Positions 33,221-46,026 are shown, numbered from the stretch's first letter. The stretch is DNA of 64,000 nt from Styela clava (GCF_964204865.1 NC_135259.1:7698974-7762973), one strand, 5' to 3'. Notes: generated by a model from the letters alone, not told the origin. Program-made: numbers and translations.

Positions 33221-33230
33221 TATATAAAAG
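33221..33230 (+). promoter_or_regulatory. TATA-box promoter candidate
   Basis: TATATAAAAG is followed 20 bases later by GATCAGTTCAGTC, which fits an initiator at about 33250. An ATG at 33277 opens a short frame (MIGHKLILVTTSIQ) that runs into a good donor AAAG|GTGAGG. A possible second exon follows the acceptor at about 33525 (TTTCCAG) but is interrupted by the hAT-type element at 33582. A promoter with a broken or very short gene is the best reading. Confidence 0.4.
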
Positions 33231-33581
33231 GACCTTGTTAGATCAGTTCAGTCACTTTCAAAATACAAATCAGCATATGATAGGGCATAAATTAATCCTT
33301 GTGACAACCAGCATTCAAAGGTGAGGCTGTGATTCCTTGATGCCTGTTATTGAAGATTTATAAGATGATTTAGAAGTATCCGATATTATGCACGCACTTG
33401 GTCCATTAGTTTATGGCTTGTTATTGTACTACTAAAACCAACTGTTTGCGAGTACTACACTAAAGTGGGGCGTCTTAGTAGAGCTCAGTAGCAAGTAACT
33501 TTTTACTTTGAACATAATTTCCAGTTCCCAATGTTCAACCGTAGCCAAGCAAAAAACCAACGAGGCGTTGTTGCGTTATAT

Positions 33582-34227
33582 CAGGGGTCGGGAATCTTTT
33601 TGGTCAAGAGAGCCATAAAAGGTACATATTTTCAACTGCATTATCGTGCGAGCCATGTAGCATTTCTTCATTCAATCAGGCCTGAAATTTTTACTAGAAA
33701 GTCAACACATACAATGTCAATATACATTTAATGTGACTTCTGATGCTGCATGTTGTCACTTCGGGTTTGAGCGGCTGCTCACATGCAGCACAAGTTGAAA
33801 TCTACGATACTCATCACTCTTCTTTCGTTTAGGCATCTCCGTAGGATTTTAAAACCAGCTTTGCTAGTCCGATTTGAATATGAAAAATACTGTAACTAAT
33901 ACGTTAAAACGAAAGAGAAGCTTTATTCTATTGCTCCTCCTTCTTTACTCTATCACTTTGCGATGTCACAAAATATGTTCCAGAATTCCCTAGTTTTGTC
34001 ACAAATGTCTGTCTGGTAATTAATTCTCTTAGATAGCATAGACTTGCGCTGGGCGCGCAATCTCAAACGTATTGGCAAACTTTCTGCAAAATTTGGCTAT
34101 AAAATAGTTTGAAATATCCTAACAATAGTAAGCTTAGCCTCTGAATACTAAATTTTTCTGGGAGCCATAATATGCTGTCACCAAATAAGCCATACATGGC
34201 TCGCGAGCCATGGGTTCCCGGCCTCCG
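33582..34227. mobile_element. hAT-type element, about 646 bp
   Basis: The left end CAGGGGTCGGGAATC and right end GGTTCCCGGCCTCCG are inverted relatives. Next to the ends are the paired motifs 'agagccat' and 'atggctcgcgagccatggg'. I found no clear 8-bp duplication. No transposase frame is present. Confidence 0.7.
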
Positions 34228-34740
34228 CCAAGTCTGGAGCTTAAAACTATGACGCTATCTGTTGGCTTCCATGTTTCATTCAATGTTAATGCGTCGAAAT
34301 TACTGTTGTCTATCCCTAATTCGACTCACCGAGCTATTGCGGTAAGGAGGCAAATAATTTCGACAAATTCAGTATTCAACAACTCTTGACAAAGAACTAG
34401 CCTAAAAATTGCTATCAAAATACTTGTGAAAAAAGCCTCGCGGTTATGTTGTTGAGTGATTCAGAGGTGGTGTATTGTGTGCTCTTTGCAATACAAAAGA
34501 TACGAGTCAACATCAAAGTTAGATGTAAAATGTCGACATTTGTATTAATCTGTTAAAATATTGTTGTTATTCATGTTGATGTGTAAAATAGGATTCCATC
34601 AATTCCGTGAATTTGAACAAATAACTGGCTAACTAATCTAATGCACGACATGGACTGATAAGCGGACAAGAGTACGAAGTACATTATAAGATTACGCAGT
34701 CTTGTCGGCTTTCCTTTTCGATAAATATAAAAATCCTGTC

Positions 34741-36210
34741 CTATCCAACAACAAAATTTAAATCAATCTCCTAGGCCTACGGTGAATATACAATCGGTAA
34801 TATGATACAAAGAAGCAGACGATCCGTTTGTGACGAAAGGAATAAGTTATCTGATAGAATCATCGATAGAATTCGAGAACTTTATTAAATTTCTCTTCTT
34901 TGTGTCGTCTTAGACATAATAAATGATACGCACATTATATCGTCTGAAGTTCTGTATTGTTTTCAACAACGAAGAAATGCGTGTGTAATATTTTGATACA
35001 TAGTCGAGTGACAACATTCGTTTCGGCAAAGGGGTAATTTGATCGATTTCCTCACATTTTCTGCGATGAAGTAAAAATCTCGATGTCTGCAACAAACAAA
35101 GATATATATCAAAAACTATTGATTCTCTAAAATAGTAGTGTTCAGTCATATACAAAAGAAATTTTGGTTGGGCCTGATTTCTAGCAGACATAAACAAAAC
35201 CGTACCCTGCCATACAATTCTGTTGTGAAACATGGATGATATAGAAATTTGCAGATATCAGCTATTTAAATACGCTTGGCTTTTATTGACCCATACCTTC
35301 CGCACCTTGAGTCCATTTTGTATGATCCATTTACAAATTTATATTTGGCTCCTAAACTTCACTCGTGGCTTTGCAGAAGCGTATGCTTGAGTTCTATCAA
35401 ATATTAGATTACATAGATGAAGATGCTCTTTAGACTTGTCACTATAGAAACCCTATGATTCCAGTTTTTAATTGTCGTCATCAAATTTTGTTGTCTCTTT
35501 GGGACACACCCAATGAGTTAACTATCAAAAATGAGTCACCTATTTAACCTAAAACTCAGGGGACTCGAGAGCGTCGGTGAGTCTCTCATAATGAACGCTC
35601 AAAGCCCTATCTTTTACTTTTTTTTAGACGCAAGACATTACAAATATGTTAATAAAACCATAGCATTTTTGATTCAGAGACAAATCAAATTATAAGCGTT
35701 CAAGTCCAAATAAATTCTATTACTGTAAAATTACGTTTAGAATAGTAGTCTTGACTTTTAAACAGACATAAGTGAAATACAGTCATATATGAAGTATTGG
35801 AAGTATAAAAATGGGTTGATGATAAACATTCATATTTTGAAGTAGTAGAATCCGCATCAAAAACGTACAGCAAATACGGTACAATATAATGATGAACCGT
35901 CTTTTTAAAAAACAAAGTCCAAATTAATCTCCCAGAGAGAATATAAAAATTGGTAATATAATACAAAGAAGCAGTCGATCCATTTGCAATGAAAAGAATA
36001 ATTTATCACTGATGGAATTCGAGAACTTGATTCAATCAACTTCATTTGTCTACTTTGTGTCGTAAGAGATATAAATAATAAATGATAAGCACATCATAAC
36101 GTCTGGTGTTTTGTATTGTTTTTGACAACGAACAACTGCATTTGAAATATTTTGATACATAGTCGCATGACAACATTTATTTTTTCAACAAGGAAATAGT
36201 TTTATCGAGG
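34741..36210. repeat. Diverged direct repeat pair (34741-35045 and 35905-36210)
   Basis: Both copies share, in order, 'atacaaagaagcag(a/t)cgatcc', 'gaattcgagaactt', 'ctttgtgtcgt', 'aataaatgata(c/a)gcac', 'gtattgttttc/tgacaacga' and 'atattttgatacatagtcg'. They are about 1.16 kb apart. The same block is duplicated upstream of the channel gene. Function is unknown. Confidence 0.75.
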
Positions 36211-37358
36211 ATAAATCAAGCAAAAAAAAAAAGCCGACGTTTCGTATTTCTATACAGAAAAAACTTCACCAGGGCATTATAAGGAAAGGACACTAGCGTA
36301 TAGGTAAGCTAAGGAAAAGGGAGAAAATATATCAAGGCGTCAAATTCAATCTAAAAATACGATATAATAATAATAGATCTAAGTAAATTAGCAAAAGTTC
36401 AAACAAACATGGGGACTATCTGAACAACGATTTATACACAGACGGTAACAGGGGCGTTTCTTTGCCATTCATGTGCATGCCACAATCAAGCATACATATC
36501 CAATACAATTGCTTCGTTATAGTCAGGTTAGAGAAAAAAGAGTTTAGTTACTTTTAAAATCACTTAAATGTTAGCAAATTTAACGAAACCGTATGCTCCC
36601 ACGCGATTTTGCCGTGAAACCAAAATAATATCATTTTTATAGGTGGCAACTGTAAATAAGAGTTTTTTTTAAATACCTCCCACGTTATATATATTGGTTT
36701 TCAAGTTAAAATGCAACTGTGGTAAGGTCAGAATTCTACGTTTAGCTAAAGTTATCGTTAAAACTAAATTCATTTGTGTCGTCGTGTGTAGAAATAAGTT
36801 CAATGTAAGGGTAGAGTACTTGTGGAACAAGTAATCGTGCCAATCGTAAATTGCCTTATGTGTAATGACTTATGGAACGTGAGGTGAATATTATGCATGC
36901 GACTCGTAAACAATATATCAATACAAGTACGTCGCAGCAGCTGAAGAATATAATTTCTAGTTAGAAAATATTTAACATTTACTCAATTATTTATTACTTC
37001 TGGAATTATATCAATCTGTGGGTCTTAAAAGCACACACCGGTATGTCTTGCTCTTTTACCGTGCACCGTTATTTAATTAAGTAGGCAAGGTGCGATTAAC
37101 TCAGCGACGGCCAGCCGAACAGTGCAATATATATATACCAAAATAATATGTTCTATCGCTGGTAGATATGAGGAATGTGTAACGTGTTGCCACGGAACGT
37201 TCAGGGGTATCATTTGTTTGAATTCATGACAACTATATTTTTGAAAAAATTCAGTGATACTAATAAGACTATTTCTATAGATATCTAGAAGTAACGTGAA
37301 TTATTTAATTTACTCAATCAATTGGTAACAAACTTGAGCGGGCCACAAATGCAGACAC

Positions 37359-40300
37359 ATGTCTTCTTGTTGCTACGGGACGAAAACCAAAGTAATAGCA
37401 GTGACAGAACAAAGGCAAGACGAACTATCCTCTGAGAGTGATTGGGATGGAATTAACAAAGAATTCGCTACATCCACGTCATGCCACGGAGTACAGTATT
37501 GGTACACAAGTAAATGTAGATGCTTGAAAGTTTTCTGGATATTTCTGGTTCTTGGTAAGTTTATTGTATAAGCCAGGGTTACTCAACTGGCGGACCGCAG
37601 TCCGAATCCGGACCTTTCGAGTATTTGATTCGGACCGCATCACATTCTTTTTTTTGGATCATTTGCCTCACTTTTAAAGTTTCATTTTATAAAATGACTT
37701 TCATTGTTTTGAATATATATGAAAAGAACTATAACACCACACACGAAACAATCTTGATTAGCTGATAATCATGAACCGGTCGAGGAAGTGCGCGTTCAAG
37801 AATGGCGGAATGTAATTTCTGGAAAGACCGGACCCAAATAGTTTTAAAGTTTTGTATGCGGATCTTCGGTAAATATAGTTGAGCAGCCTGGTATAAGCTA
37901 TAAACTACTGTCCCCAATTTTGGTTCAAATTGCAAGTTGGGTTACGGGGTTCAACGGAAGCTAAAGACATTGCCGAATACTTTTTGATTTAAAATACGTA
38001 CCATAATTATAATGTTCTACACGTTCCGCCAGTTTGATGAAATAACTTTGATCTAAATATCCGAGTTAAATAAATAATACAATATTCATTTCGGAATTGT
38101 TTCACAATGGTTCTCTAAAAATGTGATTATTTCTTAATCTTAAGGATTGTGATAAAGATGCCAAACAGGGTATCCCGTTCATTTTTACATGTGGCAAATA
38201 AAATTTAATAGAATGAGTTTAGGTATAATGAATATGAAAATTACCTTGCCGAATCTCAATCTGTTTTGGATTTTATTTACCAAAAACAAAATGGTCATAC
38301 CTTGGAATAGTCTCTTGTATGATTGAATAATTTTTTATATATTTTGATTGGATACTGATTTTGTTTATTTTTATATCATCTAGCAACTACAATGTTTATT
38401 TCCAGGTTTTGTTGGCGTTTTATCTTACCAAATCACTCTAAGAATCCAAACGTATTTTCTATATGAAACAAGCACAGATATTTCTGAACAATTCGTTTCG
38501 TATTTGGATTTTCCGGCTGTTACAGTATGCAATTTCAACAGGTATGCAAATGTTTATTGGAGTTCTATGTATTATGGTAATTTTTCGTTGAGAAACGTTG
38601 GTTCTGGAATTATTTTTTGTATATCCGTATAATTGTTGTTCTAAATCCGCTTTTGTGAAACAACGCAAATTCTGCAAGTTAATCAATTCGGGCGCTGACT
38701 GTTAACAAATATCACATAAATAATGCAACGGTAAGGTTTATAGGCGCTTGCTATTGTAGGTATCTGTCTCACTTGCCCTTTGATGTCATCATTTTCGGGT
38801 GGCTGTCAAACATTGGAAGTTGCATTTTTGCATGGATTTTAATTTACACCGGAATGGGTAAATTTTACTGCGCTTTTTCTATAAAAATATACATATTCAC
38901 ACATCTTAATATGTTAAAATTGCCTTAAGCAAAATATTTGTCACTATTGAGGCCAAATGCAAAATACGGACAGCGTTACCATAGGAAAGAGGGGTTGGCA
39001 AGCTATCAAATAATAACGCCTGATAAGTCGTGACCTTACGTTGATTTGTTTCGTTTTAAAACCCTTTGATGAAGTTTAGTATTCGATTTACCAATTTGCT
39101 CATTGCATGTATAAAAATAAGACACGATTCCGGAAGTTTGAAGTTTCTATCTATCAATGGATGTATAGAAAACGAGGTATCTCTATTCCTGTTTGATTTC
39201 ACCTGATTTCAGTGTTAAATTGTGTTTTTGATAGAATCGGAAGTGTTAGGATTATATAGCAAATTTATTCATCAATATCTCTCAGTTGGTGTCGATTCAA
39301 AATCTCACTTATAGCTCGTCGGAAAGGGCTAGTGAAGCGAAATTCGCAACTTGTATACGACAGAACACCGAAGCTTTAATGTTTCACTTAGCATAACCTT
39401 TTTTCCGCATTTTCGTTGACCGACCGACCCCCCTGCAATGTAAAAAAAACCAGCTATCAACCTACAAGGAAGCCCAACACAGAGACACTAAAAATCCTCC
39501 GAAATGACACCTAAATTGATCACCATTTGTTTGATTCGTCGCATAGGAAACTTCGTTGATGAAATTGACAAATTTAATTCCTCACCTATAACGCGGTTTA
39601 AGAACATACATTTATCTACATATTATGATTGCGTTAAGGATCAACGTTCATGTCTTTTTTCGAAATTTAAATCGGTGGTACTTGTGAATTTTAGCCTGGT
39701 AGAAAGTTTTATCTGGCGAAGTAACTGCTATTGAAAAATGTATTGCATACTTTGAATAACCTCTATGGTATATATATATATATTTCAAATTCTTCAATGC
39801 TTCAATTCTGCAATTTTAAACTTGCACGGACTCCATAAAATCAGATGCTATGGCAGAGGCAAAGTCACACCTATCCGCTTTGTGAACATAATTTTTATAA
39901 CAGTCTATCATTGTGATCAGTGCTTCATTCAATAGAGAACGCAATTACGTTTTATCCCTTCACAAAACAACTTAGTAGAAAATCGTAATATTCTATTTTT
40001 GTCTCTGATGAAAAATTTAAATATTTGTTTACGAATATCAATCAGATCGCACAAAAATGAAACAAGTAGAACTTCAGAAAACCTTAAATAATTCATACAA
40101 AATGAAAACTTAATGATAGGTCATTATCTTTAAATTGCAGAGATAATCAGTATCAGTCTGTATGTGATCGAAAAATATGATAACAAAAAACACGTAAATT
40201 TGTTTTGGCGTTTACAAGGTCATCAAAGAAATTTGTTTAGGGAGTTTAAGTATAGTATTCAAGTATAGTCAACTCATTGCAATACCATTACAAAATGTTT

Positions 40301-43300
40301 AATTACATTAGGGGCTTTTCAGAAAGATCCCTGTCCGGTTTTAATGAGGTATCTATTAACAGCTGTTCAATAAGCCGGTGAGACACCAACCAACCAAGGT
40401 CAAAATCGAAATTTGACGAACAAGCTGCAATTTTTGAGCTCATACATCATACATCTTGAGAGAATTATCTGATGAACTTGCCTGGGCGTACAGAAAGCAA
40501 TCAATATTTCTATCCGAAACGTTTCAGATAAATTGTTTCTCAATAGTTTCGCGAATGAATATGTATTTTCAATGATTTATTTTGATTCATAAACTTAAAA
40601 ATAGTCATGTATTTACGTATACCACGACAAACATTGAGGCTGGACAAATTCCAAAAAAAATGAATATTATTCATTTGTTGTTATAGATATTTTCTCAACG
40701 CAACAACAAGTGAGCTGACAGGTATCTATGCCATAAATCAGTTGTCAACATCATCAGCATTAGCATTTGCATCCGAAAATAATGACAAAAGAACGCATGA
40801 CGCACTCTCTAATCTGGGACCTGATTTTAATGTTACAGAATATAGTTATCGGTACGGATTTTCGTTGAATTCGACGGTCATGCCACGTTGCACGTAAGAC
40901 GAATTTTTTATTTTTTTCATTGTCTTCATGTTGCAACCTAAAATTTGAAATCTCCTTTTGTCAACAAACATAATAATGGGGGAAATCACTTTACTCAGTA
41001 GCTTGATGCTTCACAGAGTTATCTTCGATTTGTCATTTTGTATATAATTTTTACTGCCCTAATGCTTGTATTCTGATTGACGAAATAAATATCTCTCTTT
41101 CTCACTCATCCTATACGAGTGAGACCACAATTTAACGTATTTTCGTAATGTTTTTCGCTGGATCCCAAAATGAACATTGGGTTGGGAAATGGGAAGCACT
41201 GAAATAATTAATTAAACGTTTCAATGACAGGGTGGTGCCAGGGAACCAAGAAAATGTAAACCAATGCTTGCTCGGCATACGCAAATATCCATCATTATAT
41301 GATCCACAAAATGTTGGAATATCATATATACAATCCATAACACTAAATTTTTTAATTTCGAAATAGGTTCAAAACTGAACATTGCTCTGAGAGTGACTTC
41401 ACTCCAATCATTACGTCTTTGGGGAGATGCCACACGTTTAATGAAGGAAATATAAGTCGCACCCAAAATATACCTGGATCAGGACATGGACTAAGTATGA
41501 TCATCGACGTGCAACAATACCTTTATACAGAGGAGCCTTTAGCTGGAATCGACGAAGCGGGAATTAAAGTTCAGGTCATAATAGTAAATTGGTTTTAAGT
41601 CCGTACTGTGTGACTAAGTTTTCAAAACGTGAACGATGACACTGCAGAGCATATTCACCGTAGTGGGTGATCATATATTTTATGTTCTCGATAAAATCTC
41701 AAATTTCTATCGTTAAAATACCTTCACAAAAATAATTTCATACTGTTGTCTCTCTTTTTCTTATTTTCCACATGTCTCAAATTTATTTCTAATATATATA
41801 TTCACTTTTCGTCTTTTTTTTTCTTTGCTTCAGGTTCATCCTCCATATGAAGAACCTGACGTCGAAACGTACGGTGTTGCTGTGCCTGTCGGGCAAAAAG
41901 CATTCATAGAGGTTACGCGTGTGGACAACGGGCTGATGTACGAACCATGGGGAAGGTGCGACCCTTCAAAGGAGTCTTTAAACTACTTCTCGACGTACAC
42001 TTTGAACAATTGCCTAAATGGTATGATTTTTCTATTTTGCGTAATTTGAGCGGAATCATATAATAAATACTGAACAAACTAAAATATCGCAAAAAGCGAA
42101 TTCGTAAGTCGGTTCACTTTTCGAGCAAATGACAGATCCAAAATAAAACTCAAACCAGAAAACAGAAACTTTTTATTGATGTCCTGCACAGGAGAAAAAG
42201 ACAAATAGACAACCTATTGTTCAATATATGAATAGATATCACGAACGACGCCGATTTTGTCACCAATGGATGTTTCTCAGGTGGTGAAACTTTGGTGAGA
42301 CTTGATCATAAAATTTTGATCAGTTAGACATGTTAAACATCAACAAATTACTACAAATTTAAAACTGTACAAGTAATACTATAGGGAGACAAGATGCGGC
42401 CTTAGGGATAAAGACTGTTCACCCTAATATTCAAAGTTCGATTCCCACGTTATTAATTTCACGTGTTATGGAATGTGACTCCAATCTGGATTCCCTCAGA
42501 CGATAATAAGCAAACGATGGTGATTGTCGAATTGTTGTAAATTATTGAAAAGATGCACGATCCAAATTCCAAATACAGATAAAATTGTACACACTTAATT
42601 CTTAATGCAATATTACGGTCAGATCACAAGTCATATCACGAGTGAAACAAAAAACACAATATTATAGAGCAGGGATGGCGAACCACTGACCCGCGGGTCA
42701 CAAAGTGACCCACCGCGTTTTATTCGTGACCCACTAAGGCACGAATAAAATAAAATACTAACATATCTGCGATTATAATTGATAAAACCGGCCTTAAATT
42801 AATCTAACAATAAGTAATCTATTATAATGTACCGTCAGTTGGGCAGTCAGGGCTGCGATTGCTCATATTTAAATTGTTAATTCCTGGCCGGTATGGTAAT
42901 TTTCAAAACCCCCAATCTTTGACGCATGTCTGCACCGCTGTGTACCAAGATGACGCATAACCTGAAACCTAACCTGGTACACATACCATGTTCAGGTTGT
43001 GCGTCATCTTGGTACACATACTTTGGGAGCATCCTTTATTTAGCTATTGGCTCAGACATCGTTTATGACATGACAATGCAATTGATATTCATATCTCGCA
43101 ACGTCTTGTCTCTTCAGGAAGTGCATTTGCAGACTGTTTTAGGGGTTATTCGAGAACAATGACGTTAAACAATGTCATTTGCGAGAAGTAGAAGCTACTT
43201 TGCATTTTATTAGTTTCTCGCCTACAATGCCGTTTAGAAAACAAAATTTTTCAGACTTGAAATAAAAACCTAGAAATAACAATGGGGCAGTGTAAAAGTG

Positions 43301-46026
43301 CCTTGATGTGGTATAAAGCTGATCGAAAAGTATAACACTATCAGAGTGGAATTCCCTCCAAACTCTTTGGAATTCACCGTAAGTAATTTGCGCATCATCC
43401 TAAACGTATTTGGTAATTCATATGCGTGTTTTCGTACTCTAATTCCATAAAATCGAGTGCCATAAAAGTCCCTGATAGAAGACATGCTAATAAGATATGT
43501 TTCAGAAGTTTCTTATTGATACAAACATTGATCAAATATCTGTGACCCACTATCTACTGTTCCGCGATGAAAATATAATTTTTTGACCCATTCTCTGAAA
43601 AAGGTTCGCCATCCCTGTTATAGAGCATTCTCGGCAAACCGGAAACGATACGTGGTCGAAACGAGAAAGGCAATACATGGAGCGAATGCACTATCGCTGT
43701 TGCGAAACATAATGCGGCCTATTTTGTGAAATATTACATGCTATTAATATGAAAGGGTTAAATACATTATAATCCATAGTTACACAATGCACATTCGCTA
43801 CAATACCTGCTGCACACTAACACGAATGTATTTCTGTAACGTTTGGTCTGACCAAAATCAGACATCGCCAGACAAGCATACGATTGCGCACTTGCCGACT
43901 AGTGTGATTAGCGCAAAGGTATTGAAGAAGGATTGGGAGTTAGTCTCGCGTAACTTCTACTGATAGTAATATCATCTTTTTCAGAGTGTTACACAAATGC
44001 AGTTGTTGATCAGTGTGGATGTAGACTGCATACACAGTATTGGGATACAGAACATGACGAATGTACGACATTGCAATTATTTGAATGTGCTGCGGAACAT
44101 CTTGTCGCAGTAAAACAAAACGTGAGATTTGTGATATATATATATATAATTTATATGTAATTATATATCAGTTATATATACATCTGGTTCGGTGCGTTTA
44201 TATTAATCCAGGAATTTTATGGTTTCTTCACTGAAAAATATATTGATTAGAAGTTACTGAAACATGAGCAGTGAATATAATCAATAAATAGACGTTCCCA
44301 ACTTATATTTTATAAACGAAAGGATCCAGAATAATAAAATATTTTAGCAAAGCATGAACACATTTGTCCAGTGAAGTAGAATATCTTGTAATAGAGTGCG
44401 GGAAGAATTAGTCAAGCACACTCATTACTAAAATTTAACTGGTGTAGCCTACGATCTACGTAAATAGCGGCTATGTCAGTTTGCGGTGTAGGCTACTGTA
44501 GAGTGTAGGCTATCAGTACGCTTGGAGCCAATTACATGCATTTTGACTGAGGAAGTTTTATCGTGAGCAATGCAAAGTTGCAATATATGCAAAAAATTTC
44601 AGTCAGTTTATATCTAATTATAATTGAACGTCAGAATTTTTTCAACGTAAATCATTATAAAAAACTGTTTTTTAGTATTCTGCAAGCGACTGTAACTGTA
44701 CTATTCCATGCACATTCACTGACTATGAGTTGACTGTCGCGTATGCTACATTTCCAGGATACACAACAAGAAATTACCTTGTGGTATGTTGCTTTATCCC
44801 ACACAATTCCATTACTATTGATTGATGTTTGTTCATTTCTGTTGAATTATCCATACTGGTGGCGCATCTGTACCAGCACTATAATATTGTAAGATAACAA
44901 AATAGTGCAAAGTCTGGTATAAAAACACTGAAATGAAGATTTTGAAGATGATTTTTTATGACCAACATCTTTTCTTGCAAAATTTGGAAATAAACTATTT
45001 AATATTTTATTTATTTCCCGCGTTTGGTGCACCTGAATAACCAGGAAACAATAAGGGATGTTGACGAAGAATATATAAAAGAGAACATGGTGAAACTTGA
45101 AGTATATTTCAGTCGTATGAGTTATCGTACTTTCAAACAGTCAAAGAAAGTTGATGAATCTGGACTGCTTAGTGATGTCGGTAGGTATATATCCAAGATC
45201 AACCTGACAAACATATCATTAGACAGAACCGGTGCTGTGTTCTATTTTGTATAGATAGAACTCTCCAACGACAGGTAGCTTATTTCAGAAAATGTATGTA
45301 TATATGTCACTGGGCAAGCTGCATTAGCACGACATGCCTTACATTAATGTATTGCATACCTTTTGCCAAAAATAATTCTGATCATAAGGTGCTGTGCACG
45401 TTACGCATTTGCTGCATTGTCGAACAACAAAAACAGAACGGGTTCGATAATTATCACGACACTCCAGTGGGAACCCGCAGAACACTACTCCTGGACAGAA
45501 CTAAGTCAATATGGCTGTTAATGATAGAATATTTTGAAGCTATGCTCATGCACCGAATTCTGCCGCCCATTCAAAATAGGATTATTGAACTTGGTTATGA
45601 GATGCTGCTTCACAGAAACTTATCATTGCGCGCGTATCATCATAATATGTATATATATATATTTAACGTTTTCAAGTCTGCAAAGGAGTCCATGAATAAA
45701 GCAGTGGTATCGTACGTATTATTCCGTGCATAAAGTTGTGTGGTACGAAATATTCCGTATACCCTTTAACAAAAAGACTGGTTATTAGTAAAATTTGTCC
45801 TGTATTATATATCATGATATTTATGTAATAGCTGCAATTTGTTATAACTTGATATTTTTCAGGTGGACAGCTTGGATTGTGGTCTGGAATGAGTTTTGTT
45901 ACTTTAGCGGAATTTGTTCAGTTCTTCTTTCTCAAAGGATACTTTGCGAAATCACGAATACAGAACAGAAAACGAAAGAGGAGAAAAAGGACCCAAAACA
46001 CCAATGGAGCCACTATACACGCTTGA
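37359..46026 (+). CDS. DEG/ENaC family sodium channel subunit, nine exons (492 aa)
   Basis: Exons: 37359-37554, 38406-38541, 40687-40893, 41367-41574, 41834-42020, 43985-44121, 44676-44783, 45045-45180, 45863-46026. Phases agree and give 492 aa. The product is an amiloride-type, voltage-independent cation channel subunit of the plasma membrane with two transmembrane segments and a large Cys-rich extracellular domain. Visible hallmarks are the cytoplasmic gating motif HG (H43-G44, in FATSTSCHG), TM1 at about 56-77, FPAVTVCNFNR (101-111), the finger/palm region, GIKVQVHPPYEEP, the C-x-C Cys-rich region (DQCGCRL, CNCTIPC), and a TM2 start GGQLGLWSGMS with selectivity filter G447-M448-S449. The C-tail is short and very basic (RKRKRRKR). 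Length is slightly below the usual 500-600. Which subtype (ASIC, FaNaC, degenerin) is not decided by the sequence. A polyadenylation signal AATAAA is at 46081-46086. The acceptor of exon 8 is the weakest junction. Confidence 0.94.
37574..37890. mobile_element. hAT-type MITE, 317 bp, with exact 8-bp TSD
   Basis: Left end CAGGGTTACTCAAC and right end GTTGAGCAGCCTG are inverted. GTATAAGC is present immediately before (37566-37573) and after (37891-37898). The body has the repeated 'cggaccgcagtccg' motif common in such elements. It lies in intron 1 of the channel gene, 20 bases after the splice donor. Confidence 0.9.
42395..42540 (+). repeat. Possible tRNA-derived SINE
   Basis: Contains 'agttcgattcccacg' (B-box-like, GTTCGATTCCC) preceded by 'tgcggccttagggataaag' (A-box-like) at tRNA-like spacing. 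It lies in intron 5 of the channel gene. The downstream body does not clearly match the other SINE-like sequences. Confidence 0.4.
42670..43617. mobile_element. hAT-type element, 948 bp, with exact 8-bp TSD and a nested MITE
   Basis: The left end CAGGGATGGCGAACCACTGA and right end GGTTCGCCATCCCTG are inverted. TTATAGAG flanks it on both sides (42662-42669 and 43618-43625). It has 'gacccaccgcg' / 'ttttgaccca' inside the ends. At 42925-43031 a palindromic 'AAGATG(A/G)CGCA' MITE has inserted into it. No intact transposase is present. It is in intron 5 of the channel gene. A remnant of a similar left end is at about 46376. Confidence 0.9.
42925..43031. mobile_element. Palindromic MITE nested in a hAT-type element
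   Basis: The left arm 'gtgtaccaagatgacgcata' plus 'acctgaa' pairs with the right arm 'ttcaggttgtgcgtcatctt' plus 'ggtacacata'. It is closest to the copy at 21172-21269. Confidence 0.75.
43810..43880 (-). repeat. Single copy of the foldback-arm motif
   Basis: Matches the arms of the inverted repeat at 46777-47362 over 'tgcacactaacac(a/g)aatg', 'tatttctgtaacgttt' and 'agacaagca', but the hairpin region between them has changed sequence while its 7-bp stem remains pairable. It lies in intron 5 of the channel gene, about 100 bases before exon 6. Confidence 0.7.
45296..45733 (+). other. Unexplained 145-codon ORF in intron 8 of the channel gene
   Basis: An ATG-initiated frame of 145 codons lies entirely within the intron between the channel's exons 8 and 9. 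It has no recognisable domain, includes an AT-repeat-encoded YIYI stretch near its end, and shows no splice signals that would join it to the flanking exons in phase. It could be chance, a transposon relic or a nested gene. Confidence 0.2.

Larger units (their letters stand above)
32844..37358. other. Gene-free stretch between peptide and channel genes
   Basis: Contains the peptide gene's polyadenylation signal, a TATA-type promoter candidate (33221), a hAT-type element (33582-34227), a diverged direct repeat pair (34741-35045 and 35905-36210) and an isolated 'CGAAACGTCGGC'-type motif (36233-36275, minus). No exon of a recognisable protein was found. Confidence 0.55.

Noticed and set aside
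39504-39734. 76-codon ORF in channel intron 2
   Set aside because: No domain, no splice support, length within chance expectation for the number of frames examined.
41132-41466. Minus-strand ORFs of 68-81 aa
   Set aside because: Antisense to exon 4 of the channel gene and its intron; no domain.
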